A DNA stretch of 64,000 nt from CAYFTL01 sp964346145 (GTDB lineage Bacteria; Bacillota; Clostridia; Christensenellales; Aristaeellaceae), in the NCBI GenBank assembly GCA_964346145.1, contig CAYFTL010000004.1, positions 20,462 through 84,461 of the forward strand, in the 5' to 3' direction. The notes beneath the pieces were generated by a model. That model was not told the origin of the DNA. It worked only from the letters and a program-made list of their open reading frames with translations, and did not search any database. Positions 17,547 to 26,100 of this stretch are shown one piece after another (positions within the stretch are counted from its first letter, which is position 1; every line of letters starts with the position of its first letter). The position numbers and the translations under genes were made by a program.

Positions 17547-17576
17547 ATTATACCATGAACCAATTGGCGTGTACAA
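17547..17576 (-). promoter_or_regulatory. sigma-A promoter for the SBP-flavoprotein unit
   Basis: Read on the minus strand: TTGTAC (17576-17571), 18-base spacer, TATAAT (17552-17547), 50 bases upstream of the SBP start. Confidence 0.65.
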
Positions 17577-17699
17577 CAACGCTTTGTGCCGCGCAAGTTA
17601 AATAACCGGTTTAGCTAGGAAGGCTTTGTCGTGTCACACAATTTCAAACACAAAAATTGACCGAAAACAGATGTCTCCGGCCGAACCAAAGCATTGCTT

Positions 17700-19832
17700 T
17701 CATGCGTTGATTTTATCGAGTAAAGGTTGCGGCGCCAAGATGCACAGTTTGTGCAGCGCCCGGGAACAGGCGGTATATAGGCGCCGCCGTTCGCTATCGT
17801 CCAAACCCACATCGTCCCACACGATGATCAGCCCATCAAACTCAAGCCCTTTTAGCAAATGGTAGCCGCTGATCCATACGGTTTCGGCTGGGGCATCGGA
17901 AAGTGAATCGCCTACTTCAAGCAATTCGGATTTGCGTATGCTTTTGAGCAGCTGCTTAGCTCGGGTTTGCGTACGCGTTGCGACCGCTACACTTAAACCC
18001 TGCTCGCGCCACGCGGCAACCGTTTTTGCCAACTTGTCGCTGGAAAAGGCATCGCACACCGGCATGGATCCATCCCGGCCGAAAGGGATTGCGGCCTGCT
18101 TACCCAAGATTTTATTGCACAGCTGGGCAATTTGTTTGGTGGATCTGTAACACCGCTGTAGCGCCACGTGTTCGGTAGGGTAGGGCTCAAAGGGAACGGC
18201 CCAGCTTTGGGGCTCAGCTGGCGGCATATAAGGTGTGGTGCACTGGTTGGGGTCGCCCAACAAGGTGGCCTGTGTGTGCGGATACAGAGCCTTTAGCAGC
18301 TTGAGCGCAATGGGCGAATAATCTTGGACCTCGTCCAGCAGAATATGGCGTATGGAGTTGTTGGGGCTATGAAAGCCCAAGCGTATCCACAAATAGGCGA
18401 TGGCCGGTGCATCCTCCCACCAGATCAGATTGGCATCGGCGTTTTCTTGCGCAGCTTGTGCCAAAGGCTGGGAGGCGGCGCGCATGCAAAGCGCATACAA
18501 ATCCACAGGGCGCAGGCGCAACAGTACGTTGACTTGATTTTTTAGCGGGTGAAGCTTGTGGGTATAGGCCATCTGGGTTGCCCGCTGCAATTGCTTGCCC
18601 TGATACTGCCCGGCCAAGGCTCGTTCATACGGCTTTTTCATTGCCATAGCCCAATCGTTCATGCGATCCTCCATCAATTTTTGGATGCGCATCAATCGTA
18701 ACGCCGGAGTCAAGGTGTTGTATTCTTTTCTGTATAACTTGGTGAGTTCTTCTTTGGTGGCTAGCACGCGTTTTTCATGAGCCAGCTCTTCCATCTCCGG
18801 ACCTTGCTCGGTAAAATTTCGGATGAATGTATCCAAAAACTCAATGAACTGGTGGGAAGATTTGTAAACTATGCTTTGCTTTCGAAGCTCGATGGGCTTG
18901 GTCAACAGCCGTTCGACTTGCTCAAAAGGGGATTCGCATTTGCGGCCCAACACTTGACGAACGATGTGGTGCATGGATTGGGGCTGAACATTTTCCTCCC
19001 CCAACGAAGGCAATATGGTCGAGATATATTTGCTAAAGGCATCGCTGGGCGACAGCACCACAATGCGCTTGGAATTCATGGAGTCCCGGAAGCGGTACAT
19101 TAGGTAGGCGATGCGGTGCATGGCCACAGAGGTTTTCCCGCTGCCGGCACCTCCGCTCACCGAAAGCACGCCGACCACCTCGCTGCGAACTGCTAGGTTT
19201 TGTTCTCGCTGTATAGTGGAAACGATTTGTTGCATATGCCTGCTGGAAGATGCCGAAAGCAGATCCATCAGCATGTTGTCTTCTATGGAAACGTCGGTGT
19301 CCACAAAATAGGTCAGTTTGCCGTTTTCAAAGCGATATTGCCGCTTGAGTGTCAGTATGCCCTTGATTTCCCCGTCCGGGCAAAGATAGCTGGTCGGGCC
19401 GGGCAAGGCATCGTAATATAATCCGGAAATGGGCGCGCGCCAATCGTGCACCAACAAATCTCCGTTGGGGCCACTCAAACTATAAAGGCCGATGACCACT
19501 TTTTGCAGTTCTTCGCCGTTGCCGTCCGGCAAAAAATCTATCCGCGCAAAAAAAGGCTGCAACAACATTTCTTCGCTTTGAACCATGCGTTCTTTGGAAA
19601 AATTGGCGCGGGTTTGGTAGCGGTCGATTTCGGTAGAAAGCTGTTGCAGTTCTTGAGGGGAAAGGGCGGTGGGTTTTAAGCGCAATTCGGCCCAGGCACG
19701 GGTCAGCATATCTCGAACCATTTCGTTTTGCAAGGAAACGCTGCCTTCTGCTTGGTTGATCACCTCGTATAAAACTTGTTGAACCAGTGCCACATATTCA
19801 CGCTCTTTTTGGAGTTCATGTTGATTTTGCAA
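17700..19832 (-). CDS. helD: HelD-type helicase (RNA polymerase recycling factor)
   Basis: UvrD/Rep-superfamily protein of 710 residues. Domains in order: an N-terminal coiled-coil arm (1-100) that in characterised HelD enters the RNA polymerase secondary channel, the HelD-specific VHDWRAPISGLYYD motif (128-141), Walker A GGAGSGKT (227-234), Walker B ILLDEVQDYSP (near 495-505), and the C-terminal helicase half ending with WDDVGLDDSERRRLYTACSRA. HelD uses ATP to strip stalled RNA polymerase from DNA. The first codon at 19832 follows an AGGGAGGGTG site. It is a single-gene unit with its own promoter. Confidence 0.88.
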   Translation of the reverse strand: MQNQHELQKEREYVALVQQVLYEVINQAEGSVSLQNEMVRDMLTRAWAELRLKPTALSPQELQQLSTEIDRYQTRANFSKERMVQSEEMLLQPFFARIDFLPDGNGEELQKVVIGLYSLSGPNGDLLVHDWRAPISGLYYDALPGPTSYLCPDGEIKGILTLKRQYRFENGKLTYFVDTDVSIEDNMLMDLLSASSSRHMQQIVSTIQREQNLAVRSEVVGVLSVSGGAGSGKTSVAMHRIAYLMYRFRDSMNSKRIVVLSPSDAFSKYISTILPSLGEENVQPQSMHHIVRQVLGRKCESPFEQVERLLTKPIELRKQSIVYKSSHQFIEFLDTFIRNFTEQGPEMEELAHEKRVLATKEELTKLYRKEYNTLTPALRLMRIQKLMEDRMNDWAMAMKKPYERALAGQYQGKQLQRATQMAYTHKLHPLKNQVNVLLRLRPVDLYALCMRAASQPLAQAAQENADANLIWWEDAPAIAYLWIRLGFHSPNNSIRHILLDEVQDYSPIALKLLKALYPHTQATLLGDPNQCTTPYMPPAEPQSWAVPFEPYPTEHVALQRCYRSTKQIAQLCNKILGKQAAIPFGRDGSMPVCDAFSSDKLAKTVAAWREQGLSVAVATRTQTRAKQLLKSIRKSELLEVGDSLSDAPAETVWISGYHLLKGLEFDGLIIVWDDVGLDDSERRRLYTACSRALHKLCILAPQPLLDKINA

Positions 19833-19867
19833 TGGACACCCTCCCTACATTGGTATACGGATTTTTA

Positions 19868-19896
19868 ATTATATCATATAAGGTTAAGCCTTACAA
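19868..19896 (-). promoter_or_regulatory. sigma-A promoter for helD
   Basis: On the minus strand: TTGTAA (19896-19891), 17-base spacer ending in TGA, TATAAT (19873-19868). The TGn before the -10 makes it an extended -10 promoter. Confidence 0.7.
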
Positions 19897-20009
19897 ATAG
19901 ATAAGTGCAAATAACGATTCTGCATTCAAAACTTATCGGTGGGGGCGCATACGTTTTAAGATCAGGTGAATCGAACGCTGAAATTGATGAAAAAGTGCAG
20001 ATAAAATGG

Positions 20010-20046
20010 AAAAATCCGGACTGCCGTTTAGACAACCCGGATTTTT
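20010..20046. terminator. bidirectional terminator downstream of the GH28-like gene
   Basis: A 10-bp perfect stem (20010-20019 with 20037-20046) has A and T runs built into the arms. It lies ~90 bases beyond the stop of the GH28-like gene. The rest of the 19833-20135 gap holds the helD promoter and nothing else recognised. Confidence 0.7.
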
Positions 20047-20135
20047 AGGTTTTGCAATTCCTTTATGTGGCGGAAATAAGCATTGCTGCACCATGGATAA
20101 GCTGCTGCAATATAGTCAGTCTTCGTTTTTAACGA

Positions 20136-21572
20136 TTATTTTATGATGATATCGGTGGCGTACTCGCCAATTTGAATGCCTGATTCTGAAATATCTTCAA
20201 CTTTTTTGCCGTTGATCCAAAGGTTGTGTACCCGAATGTCGGTGGTGTTGTTGTGCTCGCTCAAACCGGAAAACCTGGAGGGCGGCGCATCCAGCCCTTC
20301 GTCGGTGGTGATGAAGATGTCCCGGAAGGTGATGGCGCTGTTGCGTCCATTGTCGGCATCGGGGATGAGCATATCGTGATAATAAGGGGAAACTTCGATC
20401 AGCATGGCGTTGGGGAGGTAACTCTTGGTCTGCTGGGGATATTCCATGTCCATGCTGTGCTGGTATATCGGCTCGTCGCAGTGTTTTGAATATTCGATGC
20501 GAATGTCTTCAAAGACCACGTCGTGTACATGGGCGTTGCCGCTGTTCTGAACATCTAGAGCAACATGGGTGCTGTGAATCACATCACAGTCGGTGAACAG
20601 AATGTTGCGATACTCATCGGCACAGGTTTCGGCGCCGATTTCAAGTCCTCGTCCCCAATCGCACCAAATTACGCAGCCAGCTACCGTAATATTCTCAACG
20701 TTTGCGTAGTTGTATGGGGGAAAGCCTTTGAGCACGATGCAATCGTCAAAGTTGCGCAAAAAACTGTCGGCGATGATTACGTTTTGGCAATTCACCAGAT
20801 CAAAACCATCGGAATTATAGCGCCACATACCGATCGTTTTTGCGTTTTGTATGGACAGGTTCCGGCAGTTATAGGCGGTCAAGGTCCAGGCGCAGGCATC
20901 TCGAAAGATGATGCCCTCTATAGTGACGTTTTCGCAATTAAATAATTCAAGACAGGTGGGGCATCCAAAACAGGTGTATGTCGTTCGGTGGAATTCGCTG
21001 TTGTCCAGAATTCCGTAGCCCACGATGCGCAGGTTTTTGGCATCTCTGGCTTTTACAGAGGTGTGTACGACTGCTCCCGCATCGATGAACAGTACATCAT
21101 CACTTTTTAGTTCCAGTTTGCCTGGGCGGTGGATCCCCGGTCCAAAATACCGCACGTTGGGCGCAGTCTTATCGATCCCAAAATCCTTTGCCGGATTGAC
21201 AAAGATGTGTAGTGCGTGGTGATGTCCATCAATTTCCAGGGTGTACTGCCCGGGCTTAAAGATGGTGAAAGAAATGCTGTTGCCCTCCCACGACGGACGC
21301 ACGTTTTTAGACAAGGGGCGCACCACGGCTTCTGAAAAATTGTGGGGCACATCCACTTGCAGGTAAGCAGGTTCGTGGTCGGTGGTCATGTCAAAAGAAA
21401 TAAAGGATGCGATTTCGGTTTGATCCAGCGGCCGTTGTGTTCCTGGCCAAGTAGTGTTGAAGGGGATGGCTGATACCCTACATTTGTAGGCTTGAATTTG
21501 GGTGCCATTTAAAGTGATGGCATAGTCTTCCGACGCAGGTTCGCCCAAGGGCAATGGATAAATTTCTACCAT
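20136..21572 (-). CDS. GH28-like right-handed beta-helix glycoside hydrolase
   Basis: Protein of 478 residues related to polygalacturonases (GH28). After a ~130-residue N-terminal beta domain come the helix coils with repeats such as NCENVTIEG, NCRNLSIQN and NCQNVIIAD. Catalytic-type residues are present: NSDGFD (253-258) and FDDC (275-278). The GHG motif of classical GH28 reads WGRG (306-309), and the usual RIK is not visible, so specificity may differ. There is no signal peptide, suggesting it acts in the cytoplasm on imported oligosaccharides such as galacturonides. The neighbours (a permease/AraC remnant and an SGNH hydrolase) suggest a former polysaccharide-use locus. Confidence 0.78.
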   Translation of the reverse strand: MVEIYPLPLGEPASEDYAITLNGTQIQAYKCRVSAIPFNTTWPGTQRPLDQTEIASFISFDMTTDHEPAYLQVDVPHNFSEAVVRPLSKNVRPSWEGNSISFTIFKPGQYTLEIDGHHHALHIFVNPAKDFGIDKTAPNVRYFGPGIHRPGKLELKSDDVLFIDAGAVVHTSVKARDAKNLRIVGYGILDNSEFHRTTYTCFGCPTCLELFNCENVTIEGIIFRDACAWTLTAYNCRNLSIQNAKTIGMWRYNSDGFDLVNCQNVIIADSFLRNFDDCIVLKGFPPYNYANVENITVAGCVIWCDWGRGLEIGAETCADEYRNILFTDCDVIHSTHVALDVQNSGNAHVHDVVFEDIRIEYSKHCDEPIYQHSMDMEYPQQTKSYLPNAMLIEVSPYYHDMLIPDADNGRNSAITFRDIFITTDEGLDAPPSRFSGLSEHNNTTDIRVHNLWINGKKVEDISESGIQIGEYATDIIIK

Positions 21573-21677
21573 TTTCTTGTTCCTCCTTTTGCGCCGCCTG
21601 CTTGTGTCTGCATTTAATCAAAAGAGACTCATGGAGGCGGGCGTGGGTCGGGATTTTCAATAGCCTGTACAACAAGA

Positions 21678-21706
21678 ATAATATCCAAGTTTCTCTCGGC
21701 ACACAA
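21678..21706 (-). promoter_or_regulatory. candidate promoter for the GH28-like gene
   Basis: On the minus strand TTGTGT (21706-21701), a 17-base spacer and TATTAT (21683-21678) lie ~105 bases before the GH28-like start. The rest of the AT-rich 21573-21859 gap shows no gene. Confidence 0.45.
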
Positions 21707-21859
21707 GGGGTGATTTTTTGTTTTAAACTATTTTTTTTTGCTATTTTGCCTCCCAACGCAAAAAATGAAGGCCCTTGGCAAAAAATTACCGGCAGACAGC
21801 ACCCATATTTTCAAATAGTATATTGTTGAATTCATTTTAAATGTATGGGAGGGAAAGAT

Positions 21860-22558
21860 ATGTTTCATTCAAGTGTTAAAGTGCAGGAGCGCAAAAAGAA
21901 ACCATGGCAAAAGCGGTTGATTCAATATATTAGTGAAAGCTATCAACTATATTCACTCTTGCTGCCGGGCGCAGTGTTTATTTTTATTTTTGCCTATGTG
22001 CCCATGTATGGGGCGCAGATTGCGACTCTAAATAAAGAGATGAAGCCTTTTGACGAGTTGCATGTGTCGTTACCGAAGGAAGAAAGCGACAAGATGCTGC
22101 TGTTTGCGGATTTTGACCAGTTTTCTGAGCGCATACGCGGGGCAGTTATGCAGGTTTGCCATTCGGTTCGGCGCACCAAAGAGTTGCGCGATACAGCCTC
22201 GCGAAACGCGATCGTGCACTATGTCAATCAGAATTATTTGGATGCGAATATGTCGTTGGTGCAGGTGGCCGATGTTTTCGGAATGTCGATTTATACTTTG
22301 AGGCGGATATTTAAGGACGCGACGGGCTTGAGGTTTAAGGAGTATGTGGTGGGCAAACGCATGAAGCACGCCCACGATTTACTGATTACAACTTCAAAAA
22401 GTATAAAGGAAATATCTGCCATTGTGGGCTGCTCAACGCCCGATTATTTTGGTAAAATGTTTAAAGGATACTACGGTTGCTCACCCAGCGATATGCGTAT
22501 TGGCTATGCGAACGAAAAAAAGATTCGTTCTGTGGATCCTGAGAGCAGCATTCTGTAA
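21860..22558 (+). pseudogene. chimeric remnant: ABC sugar permease N-terminus joined to AraC-family C-terminus
   Basis: An intact 232-residue reading frame made of two unrelated parts. Residues ~1-54 match the start of LplB-type polysaccharide ABC permeases: a basic cytoplasmic stretch (KKKPWQKRLIQYI), then one transmembrane helix ending in YVPMYGAQIA. From about residue 55 (TLNKEMKPFDEL) it is the end of a large AraC/YesS-type regulator: a linker with LPKEESDKML, then a full two-helix-turn-helix DNA-binding domain (VADVFGMSIYTLRRIFK, and STPDYFGKMFKGYYGCSPSD). The ATG at 21860 has GGGAGGG 6 bases upstream, the permease's own site. In permeases the first helix leads outward, so the DNA-binding part would end outside the cell. 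The simplest reading is an in-frame deletion scar between a permease gene and a downstream regulator gene. Confidence 0.75.
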
Positions 22559-22714
22559 GGGATATTGCTGATCTGAAAAGCATTGTATAAAATGTAGGAA
22601 AGCAAAGTAGAAATAAAAAAACTGATTTTTTATGTTGCGACTTGGAGTTGTGACTGGTGGATAAAATTAAGATGTGCTTGAAATTTAACAAATATGGAAA
22701 GCAGGTGAATCTTG

Positions 22715-23365
22715 ATGACGGACAAAACAACGCGGGCATCCGGCACGGCACAGAAGGATTGGGATAGCCCCAGAATATTGTTTTTGGGAAATTCCATCAC
22801 CCTGCATGCGCCCAAAACCGATATCGGCTGGAAGGGAAATTGGGGCATGGCAGCTTCTTGCGCCGAGAGAGATTATGTACATTTGTTGATGGATAAGATA
22901 CGCTGGGAAGCGCCCCAATCGAGCCATCGAATCGGTCAATTGGCCGATTGGGAAAGGGAATATTGGCGCGGCACGGATGTGCTGAACAAATACGCACAGC
23001 TTAAGGCCTGGAACGCAGATGTAGTCGTGGTCCGCCTCGGTGACAACATTGATGGCGCGAGCATGGAAGATCACGATCTGTTTGCCGCCTTTGTTCAAAT
23101 GATCGATTTTTTTGTACAAGGCAAAGCGAAGGTTGCGTTGACCACCTGCTTTTATGTGCATCCACCAAAGGACGAGTTGATTTTTCGGCTGGGTAAGGCG
23201 CTGGATTGCCCGGTTGTCGATTTGGCCCCGATCGCTGCCGACGATTCCATGAAGGCGTTGGGTGATTTTGCTCATTCGGGCGTAGCCTCACACCCTGGAG
23301 ACTTGGGGATGGAAGCCATTGCCGATGCGCTTTATCCGGTAGTACGTCGGCTGACTCTATCATAA
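22715..23365 (+). CDS. SGNH/GDSL-type hydrolase
   Basis: Predicted cytoplasmic esterase of 216 residues. The SGNH blocks are visible: LFLGNSIT near residue 23 (nucleophile Ser in block I), VVRLGDNID near residue 108 (Gly/Asn, block III), and SHPGDLGMEAIADAL near residue 195 (Asp/His, block V). Such enzymes in carbohydrate loci usually remove acetyl or other acyl groups from sugars. ATG 22715 is chosen because GCAGGTG lies upstream; TTG 22712 is an alternative. A weak promoter (TTGCTG, 17 bases, TAAAAT at 22588-22593) precedes it. It sits beside a permease/AraC remnant and a GH28-like gene, so it may be a survivor of a damaged glycan-use cluster. Confidence 0.75.
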   Translation: MTDKTTRASGTAQKDWDSPRILFLGNSITLHAPKTDIGWKGNWGMAASCAERDYVHLLMDKIRWEAPQSSHRIGQLADWEREYWRGTDVLNKYAQLKAWNADVVVVRLGDNIDGASMEDHDLFAAFVQMIDFFVQGKAKVALTTCFYVHPPKDELIFRLGKALDCPVVDLAPIAADDSMKALGDFAHSGVASHPGDLGMEAIADALYPVVRRLTLS

Positions 23366-23482
23366 AATCTGGCATTGCGGCATTTCGATCCATTGTTTAA
23401 ACGGCTGGAGATGATTATTTTTATTATTTAAAGGCGGAAAGGAATTGAAATATTAACTATTTATTAAATGCGAAAAACATAC

Positions 23483-23535
23483 TTGACCAAATTGCTAGGA
23501 AATGATATGATTTCATCAAGTTAGTTAAACCTAAC
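23483..23535 (+). promoter_or_regulatory. orphan promoter with palindromic operator-like element
   Basis: TTGACC (23483-23488), a 17-base spacer ending in TGA, and TATGAT (23506-23511) form a good extended -10 promoter on the plus strand. Around the expected start of transcription lies the near-palindrome GTTAGTTAAACCTAAC (23520-23535), which resembles operators of DtxR-family metal regulators. No ORF follows before the hairpin at 23574-23622. The rest of the 23366-23647 gap is AT-rich and holds no gene. Confidence 0.55.
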
Positions 23536-23573
23536 GAAAATACTAACTCCCCCCTTTATTTACACTCTTTAGT

Positions 23574-23622
23574 AACAAACACGCGCACAGAATGATCAGC
23601 CCGTTCTGTGCGCGTGTTTGTT
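23574..23622. terminator. strong hairpin, probable bidirectional terminator
   Basis: A perfect 19-bp inverted repeat (23574-23592 with 23604-23622) has an 11-base loop. The right arm ends in TGTTTGTT followed by ATTT. It can end tmcAL transcription on the minus strand (stop 26 bases away) and any transcript from the orphan promoter on the plus strand. Confidence 0.75.
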
Positions 23623-23647
23623 ATTTGCAAGCAGCATTGTGCAAAAA

Positions 23648-24841
23648 TCAATCGTCTATCACGATCATTTTATGTGTAAAGTCGTTTCCGGCTTGGCGCA
23701 AGATGGAGGATTGAGTGCCCAGTCCCCACAGGTCGGTGGCTCGGCATTCCAAATCGAAGCAGCCATTGCGCTCAGCTGTGAATTGAGCAGCCCTGACCAC
23801 CATGGGCAGCTGGTTTAAGTTTTTGATCCGGTTTAGCAGGGGAGTGGCTTTTTTTCGAAAACCCAGTGGACGTATATAGCTTGGGGCAGGATAAGCAGCG
23901 GCAATATCTTTGTCTATGCCCAAAAGTGCATAGGTGAGGATTCGGGATAAGCGAGCGTAGGTATATCGCTTAGATTTGATTTTTCGCAGCAGATCAACCC
24001 TGCTCGTTGCGCTGCGGCACGCTTTTGCAATCAAGTGTTCTAACCCCTCGGCCACATCGGGCAAATTGGCGATTTGACTTGGGGACATGCTGCGCAATCG
24101 GTACAAAAGAAGATTGTCCAAGGTTTCTTGGGTGCATATGCTGGCGGGATTTTGGCTGCGCATCAGGGCTTGACTCGTAAGAGGGAGAGCCTGCATGGCT
24201 TCTTCGATTTCCCCGTTGGCGATAGCCAAACGGATGGCGCTGGCCGAACTTATGGTGCCGATCCTCTGGTCGTGGTAGCTGTTCGTGCGCTTTACGATAA
24301 TGGGCGTCATGGGGTTGTCCAGCTGGATGTTGGCCAACAGATATTCGATTCCAAGCACGCTGTTGGGCTGGTTCAAACAGTTCACATCCCACCCTAAGGC
24401 ATGGCTGAACGCTTCTCCCCGGGCTCGCGCATGGCTTTTGCCTTGGGCGAGTAGTTCACGGATGTGCGAATCGACCTTTTGCGATTCGGTGCTGCTCAGA
24501 GAAAGGATTGCATTCAACTCCTGGCTTTCAAGCTCACTGCCAAAACAAAAGCTAGTTGCCCCAGCGGCGTGGAGCAATTGAATTCCAGCCGCTGCGAAAT
24601 GGGGCGCTGGACGCACGGCGTATAGGCAGGGCAGCTCAATGACCAGATCGGCACCCGCAAGCAAGGCCATTTGTGTGCGCGTCCACTTGTCTACCAGCGC
24701 AGGATCGCCGCGTTGGGTAAAGTTGCCAGCCATAACCACAACCAAAAAATCGCACCGGGAGAGTTGGCGCGCCTTGTCGGCTTGGTAGAGATGACCGTTG
24801 TGGAATGGATTGTATTCTGCAATGATTCCGCAGATGTTCAT
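23648..24841 (-). CDS. tmcAL: tRNA(Met) cytidine acetate ligase (UPF0348)
   Basis: Nucleotidyltransferase-fold protein of 397 residues. TmcAL of Bacillus activates acetate with ATP and acetylates the wobble cytidine of elongator tRNA-Met. The N-terminal signature GIIAEYNPFHNGHLYQ holds the HxGH-type motif; VVVMAGNFTQRGDPALVDKWTR and the later GTISSASAIR match the family. Start ATG 24841 is used because the protein then begins MNICGIIAEYNPF and GGAGG lies just upstream; a longer frame from 24853 adds four residues without support. It is divergent from pta, whose product makes acetyl phosphate. That neighbour is suggestive but not proof of a shared acetate theme. Confidence 0.88.
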   Translation of the reverse strand: MNICGIIAEYNPFHNGHLYQADKARQLSRCDFLVVVMAGNFTQRGDPALVDKWTRTQMALLAGADLVIELPCLYAVRPAPHFAAAGIQLLHAAGATSFCFGSELESQELNAILSLSSTESQKVDSHIRELLAQGKSHARARGEAFSHALGWDVNCLNQPNSVLGIEYLLANIQLDNPMTPIIVKRTNSYHDQRIGTISSASAIRLAIANGEIEEAMQALPLTSQALMRSQNPASICTQETLDNLLLYRLRSMSPSQIANLPDVAEGLEHLIAKACRSATSRVDLLRKIKSKRYTYARLSRILTYALLGIDKDIAAAYPAPSYIRPLGFRKKATPLLNRIKNLNQLPMVVRAAQFTAERNGCFDLECRATDLWGLGTQSSILRQAGNDFTHKMIVIDD

Positions 24842-24877
24842 GTAGGCCTCCAAAATGAAAATTTATACAATTTGCCT

Positions 24878-24905
24878 TTTCAAACTTCATAAATTGGCGT
24901 ATAAT
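24878..24905 (+). promoter_or_regulatory. candidate promoter for pta-ackA
   Basis: A perfect TATAAT (24900-24905) has a poor -35 (TTTCAA, 16 bases upstream). It would give a ~165-base leader before pta, containing a small GGCAGC/GCTGCC hairpin (24960-24989). Confidence 0.45.
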
Positions 24906-25077
24906 AACCAAGTAAGCTTAATTTTGCGAATTGAGCTTGCAAATTTGTTTGCGGAAGATGGCAGCTGCCCACTTAAGGAGATGGCTGCCGTTTCATAGCT
25001 TAATAGTAGCATATTTTTATATTTGCCAACAAGCCGGGGAGTATTTCCCGGAAATATTTTTGCTGGGGGGATTTTTC

Positions 25078-26079
25078 ATGTCGTTAATGGATCAAATCAA
25101 GCAAAAGGCACGCCAGAACGTGAAGCATGTGGTTTTGCCCGAAGGGGACGAACCGCGCACGGTTCAGGCGGCCGCACTGATCGCCGAGGAAGGGATTGCC
25201 AAGGTTACCTTGTTGGGCAAGGTGGCCGATATCCAAGCAAAGGCCAAGGAACTGGGCGTATCGTTGGATCGGGTTTTGTTGATCGATCCGGCGACCGATA
25301 GCAAGCGCGCCGCTTATGTGAATGCGCTGTGCGAGATTCGCAAAGCCAAGGGCCTGACGGCCGAACAGGCGGAACAGTTGCTGAATGATGCGCTCTACTA
25401 CGGCGTGATGATGGTAAAGATGGGCGATGCGGACGGCATGGTGGCTGGTGCGATTAGCTCCACCGGCAATGTGCTGCGCCCTGCGCTCCAAATCATCAAA
25501 GGTAAAAAAGGTATTAGAACGGTTTCTTCCAGCTTCCTGATGGAATGTGACAACAAAGACTTGGGTGAAAACGGCGTACTGGTGTTTAGCGACTGTGCGG
25601 TTGTGCCTAACCCGACGGCAGAAGAGATGGCGACCATCGCTGTGTTGGCGGCCGAAGTAGGCGAAACGCTGGGCGGTTTTGACGAAGCGCGGGTGGCCAT
25701 GCTGTCTTACTCCACGAAGGGCAGCGCAAAGAGCGAAATGGTGGACAAAGTAGTGGAAGCCACGGCGCTGGTTCGCGAAAAGAATTCCGACTTGGCGGTG
25801 GATGGCGAACTACAGCTGGACGCTGCCCTAGTGCCTGATATCGCTCAGCTGAAAGCTCCGGAAAGCAAAGTTGCCGGCAAAGCCAACGTGTTGGTATTCC
25901 CCGATCTGCAATCGGGCAATATCGGCTACAAATTGGTTCAGCGCTTTGCCAACGCTAACGCTTATGGCCCGGTGATGCAAGGGCTGGCCATGCCGGTGAA
26001 CGATCTATCTCGCGGGTGCACTGTGGATGACATTGTTTCCGTAGTAGCCATTACTGCGCTGCAAGCACAATCCTTTTAG
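25078..26079 (+). CDS. pta: phosphate acetyltransferase
   Basis: Interconverts acetyl-CoA plus phosphate with acetyl phosphate; 333 residues, the short clostridial/Bacillus form without the N-terminal regulatory domain of E. coli Pta. Landmarks: HVVLPEGDEPRT (about 18-29), DADGMVAGAISSTGNVLRPALQII, AMLSYSTKGSAKSEMVDKV, and the C-terminal VFPDLQSGNIGYKLVQRF with PVNDLSRGCTVDDIV. ATG 25078 follows GGGGGGA; an in-frame ATG at 24931 would add 49 residues unlike the family. It is followed after 21 bases by ackA, giving the classic acetate-forming pair that yields ATP in fermentation. Confidence 0.96.
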   Translation: MSLMDQIKQKARQNVKHVVLPEGDEPRTVQAAALIAEEGIAKVTLLGKVADIQAKAKELGVSLDRVLLIDPATDSKRAAYVNALCEIRKAKGLTAEQAEQLLNDALYYGVMMVKMGDADGMVAGAISSTGNVLRPALQIIKGKKGIRTVSSSFLMECDNKDLGENGVLVFSDCAVVPNPTAEEMATIAVLAAEVGETLGGFDEARVAMLSYSTKGSAKSEMVDKVVEATALVREKNSDLAVDGELQLDAALVPDIAQLKAPESKVAGKANVLVFPDLQSGNIGYKLVQRFANANAYGPVMQGLAMPVNDLSRGCTVDDIVSVVAITALQAQSF

Positions 26080-26100
26080 CGACGTTTTGTGGAGGATATT

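Noticed and set aside
24931..25077. 49-residue N-terminal extension of Pta
   Set aside because: No ribosome site, hydrophobic residues unlike any Pta, and ATG 25078 gives the usual length and start.
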